Part shown: positions 61,117 through 64,000 of the stretch, in pieces | How positions within the stretch are numbered: the first letter of the stretch is position 1 | How the letters are laid out: every line of letters starts with the position of its first letter | From: Rhizobium sp. AC27/96 | GTDB lineage: Bacteria; Pseudomonadota; Alphaproteobacteria; Rhizobiales; Rhizobiaceae | NCBI RefSeq assembly: GCF_001692325.1 | Contig: NZ_LXKN01000032.1 | Coordinates: 414,585 to 478,584 of the forward strand | Length of the DNA stretch: 64,000 nt | Reading direction: 5' to 3' | The notes under the pieces: generated by a model | What the model was told of the DNA's origin: nothing | Database searches by the model: none | What the model saw: the letters and a program-made list of their open reading frames with translations, nothing else | Position numbers and translations under genes: made by a program

Positions 61117-61681
61117 GGTCTGCCGATTGATCCGTCCGCTCCGGCAGGAGGTGGTGCGAGCGCCACTCCATGCCTATGTGGGTTTCGGTGGCGTCAACGG
61201 CCTTGAATCCGAGAGCCTGATAAAGCTCGTATGCACGCGGGTTGTTTCGATCGACATGCAAGGCGATGCCCAGGCTTTTGCCTGCTGATGCCGCACTCTG
61301 GATAGCTTTCAGCGCTGCAGAGCCCAAACCCAGGCCGCGCCATTCCGGCAGGAACCCGATATCGATAATCTGCCACATCTCCGCGTTGAGATTGACGTAA
61401 AGGCGACCGATTGGGATGCCGTCCTTCTCGATGATCAGGAAGTCTGTCTGTGGGAACGCGATAATATAATAGCGATGCTGGAGATCAAATTGCTGGTTGA
61501 GAAATGCCTGCTTGTCCTCTTGCCGCCACGGCACGTGAGCCAGTTCGTCCTTCCGAAACGAGCCGTATAGCTGGCGCAGAAACGGGAGATCATCCAGCGT
61601 TGCAGGGCGCAGGATACAGCCGGTAATCCGAAGCCTGTCATGGCCTGTTCGCGCGGGAAACTCCGGTAGCGGGCCTGTCAC
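61109..61681 (-). CDS. GNAT-family N-acetyltransferase
   Basis: Protein of about 190 residues. The GNAT core is clear: LRPATLDDLPFLRQLY, IGRLYVNLNAEMWQIIDIGFLPEWRGLGLGSAAL (the acetyl-CoA site R-G-L-G-L-G) and HVDRNNPRAYELYQALGF. The start is taken as GTG 61681, ten bases after the upstream tail-collar stop; no ATG is available before the core, so the start is uncertain. Fourth gene of the leftward tail-collar operon; it may modify one of the collar proteins or their target. Confidence 0.82.
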   Translation of the reverse strand: MTGPLPEFPARTGHDRLRITGCILRPATLDDLPFLRQLYGSFRKDELAHVPWRQEDKQAFLNQQFDLQHRYYIIAFPQTDFLIIEKDGIPIGRLYVNLNAEMWQIIDIGFLPEWRGLGLGSAALKAIQSAASAGKSLGIALHVDRNNPRAYELYQALGFKAVDATETHIGMEWRSHHLLPERTDQSADLS

Positions 61682-61691
61682 TGGGCAAACA

Positions 61692-62225
61692 TCAACCGAA
61701 GGATGGAAATACGCCTGCCAACGCGATGCTGAAGTTGACCGCGAGATAGGGCTGGCGATTTTCATGCGGCTGGCTTCCGCCTCCAATGCCAATGACGTTC
61801 GGCGCGAACTGCGCATTCGGCTGGGCGCTGGGCAGAAACGGAGTGCTCGAATTCGGCAAGCTGAGGCCCGCGCCGGTGCTCGGTGCGGCGGCGCGCTTGG
61901 CCGTATCGCCCTGATTGAACACGGTTAGGGAGTGCATGTGCGCCGGCATTTCCGCCTGTGTCAGCGTTATGTTGTTGCTGCCGAAGTTCTCTCCCGCGGT
62001 ACGCGGCGTCAGGCCTGGCCCTCGACCTTGGTTGCAGCCGGCACGGTTGGTAAAATTCGGCAGTTGGAATGTGCTGGTGCCGTTGCCGCCATACTGGATG
62101 CCAAGCAGAGAAAAAAGCGCGGTATTTTGCTGGATAGGGAGCGTCGCGCCATTGCAGAATGCCCAACGGTAGGGCGGGAAGTTGAAACCGAACAGTTGGA
62201 TCTCGCCGAGAAAAGGTTGTGTCAT
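61692..62225 (-). CDS. Tail-collar-domain protein (microcystin-dependent-protein-like), copy 3
   Basis: Protein of 177 residues: FLGEIQLFGFNFPPYRWAFCNGATLPI, then QNTALFSLLGIQYGGNGTSTFQLPN, the ITLTQAEMPAHMHSL segment and the end QPYLAVNFSIALAGVFPSFG. The phage tail-collar fold is normally at fibre tips. Start ATG 62225. Third of three tandem paralogues; GNAT follows ten bases later. No other phage structural gene is near, so this is the free-standing bacterial type. Confidence 0.9.
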   Translation of the reverse strand: MTQPFLGEIQLFGFNFPPYRWAFCNGATLPIQQNTALFSLLGIQYGGNGTSTFQLPNFTNRAGCNQGRGPGLTPRTAGENFGSNNITLTQAEMPAHMHSLTVFNQGDTAKRAAAPSTGAGLSLPNSSTPFLPSAQPNAQFAPNVIGIGGGSQPHENRQPYLAVNFSIALAGVFPSFG

Positions 62226-62254
62226 AGCAATGTCCTTGGTGGATTGCGCGCGGT

Positions 62255-62785
62255 TCAGCCCTGTGTGGGGAAGACGCCTGCCCATGCGATGCAATACTGC
62301 ACCGTTAGCGTCGGCATCTCATTGTCATGCGGATTCGTCGATCCCGTTGCCTGCGTTGCCAGTTGTGATGTAATGATCGGAGTGGCTCCGCTTATGTCCG
62401 AGGCATACATTGTATCTCCGGTCACCGCGGCGAGTTCCAACGACGTGCCTACCGTCTTGCTGTTCGCAAGGCCTGTGGTGGCAAGATACGGATGCGTATG
62501 CGACGGCATCTGCATGGATAGAAGCGTGACGTTCTCGCTGCCGGCAGCCTGACCGATCACATAGGTCGAAAGGCCCTGCCCGGTGCCCTGATGGATCGGC
62601 ACGCGGCCACACAAATTCGGTGTCGCAAACGTTGTTGTTCCATCGCCGCCATAAGTCGTGCCGATAAGCGTGTACAGGGCTTCATATTCGGAGATAGGCT
62701 GCAAGGAGTTGTTGCACGGCAGCCACCCGTTGGGCACGCGCGAAAAGCCAAAGAGCCGAATTTCTCCGACATAGGGCATGCTCAT
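62255..62785 (-). CDS. Tail-collar-domain protein (microcystin-dependent-protein-like), copy 2
   Basis: Protein of 176 residues: YVGEIRLFGFSRVPNGWLPCNN, EYEALYTLIGTTYGGDGTTTFATPNLCGRVPIHQG, VTLLSMQMPSHTHPYLA and MPTLTVQYCIAWAGVFPTQG. The same architecture as copies 1 and 3, with a different central, probably surface-exposed segment (residues ~95-145). 30-37 bp from its neighbours; one operon. Confidence 0.9.
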   Translation of the reverse strand: MSMPYVGEIRLFGFSRVPNGWLPCNNSLQPISEYEALYTLIGTTYGGDGTTTFATPNLCGRVPIHQGTGQGLSTYVIGQAAGSENVTLLSMQMPSHTHPYLATTGLANSKTVGTSLELAAVTGDTMYASDISGATPIITSQLATQATGSTNPHDNEMPTLTVQYCIAWAGVFPTQG

Positions 62786-62821
62786 GGTTATTCCTCCGAG
62801 CAGTAGGTTGACGGGCGATGA

Positions 62822-63352
62822 TCAATTGCGGGACGGAAAAACTCCCGATAGCGCAATGCAGAAATTGATCACGTCGTAGGGCTGCAAATTCGCATGAGGT
62901 TGGCCGTTGCCGGCCGGAGTCACGGTCTGGTTCGCCAGAACAACCTGAGCTCCGGCGGAAGGACCGTAGATATTCGCACTGTTGGTTCCATAGAGTGCAT
63001 TGCTCGGGCTGCGCACCGTGCCGGTACCGGTCGTTCCGGTCGCGACGTGAACGTGCTGCGGCAGCTGCTGCTGCTGCAACGTCACATTCTCGACACCGCC
63101 GAGCTCACCAATCTCGTAAGGTGCGGGTTGCCACGAGGAATCGACGGATGATCCAAATCCAACTGGTGTGCGGCTCTGCATGTTGGGCAGGCCAAACGTT
63201 CGAATTCCATCCCCGCCGTAATAAGTTCCCAAAAGTGAGAACAGGGCCTGGTTCTGTGCGATGGGGAGGATCTGGCCGTTGCACAGGGCAAAGCCCTTGG
63301 GTGCGAACTGAAATCCTGCGAGCATAATCTGGCCGAGAAAGACTTCTGTCAT
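62822..63352 (-). CDS. Tail-collar-domain protein (microcystin-dependent-protein-like), copy 1
   Basis: Protein of 176 residues: VFLGQIMLAGFQFAPKGFALCNGQILPI, QNQALFSLLGTYYGGDGIRTFGLPNMQSRTPVGFG, VTLQQQQLPQHVHVATG and LQPYDVINFCIALSGVFPSRN. Start ATG 63352. First gene of the leftward operon of three collar genes and GNAT; the interval upstream is AT-rich. The family was named for a microcystin-affected Microcystis protein; its function is not known. Confidence 0.9.
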   Translation of the reverse strand: MTEVFLGQIMLAGFQFAPKGFALCNGQILPIAQNQALFSLLGTYYGGDGIRTFGLPNMQSRTPVGFGSSVDSSWQPAPYEIGELGGVENVTLQQQQLPQHVHVATGTTGTGTVRSPSNALYGTNSANIYGPSAGAQVVLANQTVTPAGNGQPHANLQPYDVINFCIALSGVFPSRN

Positions 63353-63911
63353 ACCATACCCCGTGTGTATTCTAATTATATCGAATGCTATCATCACTCA
63401 ATCAATGCGATAAAAGCAAGAAAAATTTTGACCATCATAGGTATAAAAGTTCAGGGTATTTTTAATAGTTTTTTTAAATACTGAAGGTTGAAAGATGAGT
63501 GCAAAAAATGGCGAATAATAAACATTATCATCAGGTTATTTGGTTGTATAAATTTAAAATACATGACCGAAAGCGCCGGAGATTCCTCCTTATGGCCTGC
63601 TCGCACGCCAAAGGGTAGCCGCTTGCCTTGCGAGCCGGCCGGTTGTCCTCTTTACGAGCATAATATCTTTGATTGGGGCCGATGAGACATCGCCTTGAAG
63701 CGTTGTTCCATTCGGGTCGAACAAACTTCCCGAGACGGCATATTTTCACCCTCTCGACCTCACGCATATTACGGGCTGGTGAAGGAAAGAGACGTCGCGA
63801 TCGATGCTTTAACGCTCAGGGTCAGAAGCGTGTGTTCAGCTTCCCTCAAGTGATTTGAGGCCGGACGTTGCGCCGGCCTCCTCGATGACTCCACTGAACG
63901 CCTTCGTATTT
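63353..63911. other. AT-rich gene-free interval
   Basis: 559 bp. The first ~200 bp are very AT-rich (runs such as AATAGTTTTTTTAAATA) and precede the tail-collar operon, so they should hold its promoter. The rest is GC-normal without a supported gene. A hairpin lies at 63857-63880. Confidence 0.55.
63857..63880. terminator. Hairpin downstream of the leftward gene at the window end
   Basis: GAGGCCGG pairs with CCGGCCTC across an 8-base loop, 32 bp past the stop of the partial gene at 63912. No T-run follows on either strand. Confidence 0.5.
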
Positions 63912-64000
63912 TTAGAATTTCTTGCTTGCGGCGACTTTAGCGCCGACGGATTTCTGTCCGTCGCCTTCGATATTGAAGAGGATGCTGGTGTCGAGCATCC
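63912..64000 (-). CDS. C-terminal fragment of a protein with terminal phenylalanine
   Basis: The last ~29 codons of a leftward gene whose start lies beyond the window, ending LFNIEGDGQKSVGAKVAASK followed by KF and a TAA. A final aromatic residue after alternating hydrophobic positions is the mark of outer-membrane beta-barrels (porins, TonB-dependent receptors), but the fragment is too short to assign. A hairpin follows at 63857-63880. Confidence 0.45.
   Translation of the reverse strand, partial: MLDTSILFNIEGDGQKSVGAKVAASKKF

Noticed and set aside
60823..63352. Tail-collar genes as a prophage remnant
   Set aside because: No integrase, capsid, tail-sheath, lysis or attachment sequences were seen on either side; the genes are intact and operon-like.
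63488..63685. 65-codon plus-strand frame in the AT-rich interval before the tail-collar genes
   Set aside because: Composition changes abruptly from AT-rich to GC-rich within it, and there is no ribosome site or similarity.

Overview
The window looks like an alphaproteobacterial (Rhizobiales, Rhizobium/Agrobacterium-type) chromosome or large replicon. The reasons are GC-rich coding DNA, many LacI/TetR/LysR/AraC-regulated ABC uptake cassettes, IalB-family proteins, a cobalamin-riboswitch-controlled metE and a cupin-type glucose-6-phosphate isomerase. No rRNA, tRNA, insertion sequence or CRISPR array was seen. Family names are from reading motifs, not from database searches.

Layout. 1-5.5 kb: sugar module with GH29 alpha-fucosidase, a nucleotidyltransferase and a sugar-binding protein facing a LacI regulator with a palindromic operator, then an SDR and a cupin PGI. 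5.9-10.8 kb: histidine phosphatase, phospholipase D-like protein, patatin and a membrane diguanylate cyclase. 10.9-13.8 kb: a less GC-rich leftward operon encoding a small Cys/Thr/Ser-containing peptide, a separate LanC-like cyclase and a separate LanM-type dehydratase, i.e. a class II lanthipeptide synthetase split in two with the cyclase gene first. 14.1-21 kb: two cobalamin riboswitches, one before a BtuFCD-like ABC operon ending in a methyltransferase and one before metE. 21-24.6 kb: NitT/TauT-type ABC operon and an isoprenylcysteine-methyltransferase-like protein. 24.7-28.1 kb: TetR regulator, MFS transporter and a divergent unrecognised, probably DNA-binding protein with paired operators.

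28.4-42.3 kb: two-partner secretion locus, TpsB transporter plus a ~3450-residue TpsA adhesin with GLUG, YDG and MBG-type repeats and a C-terminal cysteine pair, followed by three tandem IalB-family genes. 42.4-46.1 kb: class II aldolase, MarR, MFS and 4,5-dihydroxyphthalate-decarboxylase-like protein, probably an aromatic acid module. 46.2-48.8 kb: YceI and a membrane protein facing a LysR regulator. 48.9-53.7 kb: amino-acid ABC transporter, RidA, PhzF and AraC. 53.9-57 kb: serine hydrolase, a metallo-beta-lactamase remnant, a PAS protein and an acyltransferase-like protein. 57.2-60.5 kb: SDR/TetR and GST/TetR pairs, each with clear palindromic operators. 60.8-63.4 kb: DUF6916 protein, GNAT and three tandem tail-collar (microcystin-dependent-protein-like) genes. 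The window ends in the 3' end of a leftward gene.

The most unusual content is the split lanthipeptide-synthetase operon with its candidate precursor. The three-gene tail-collar/DUF6916/GNAT cluster and the TpsA plus triple-IalB locus come next.
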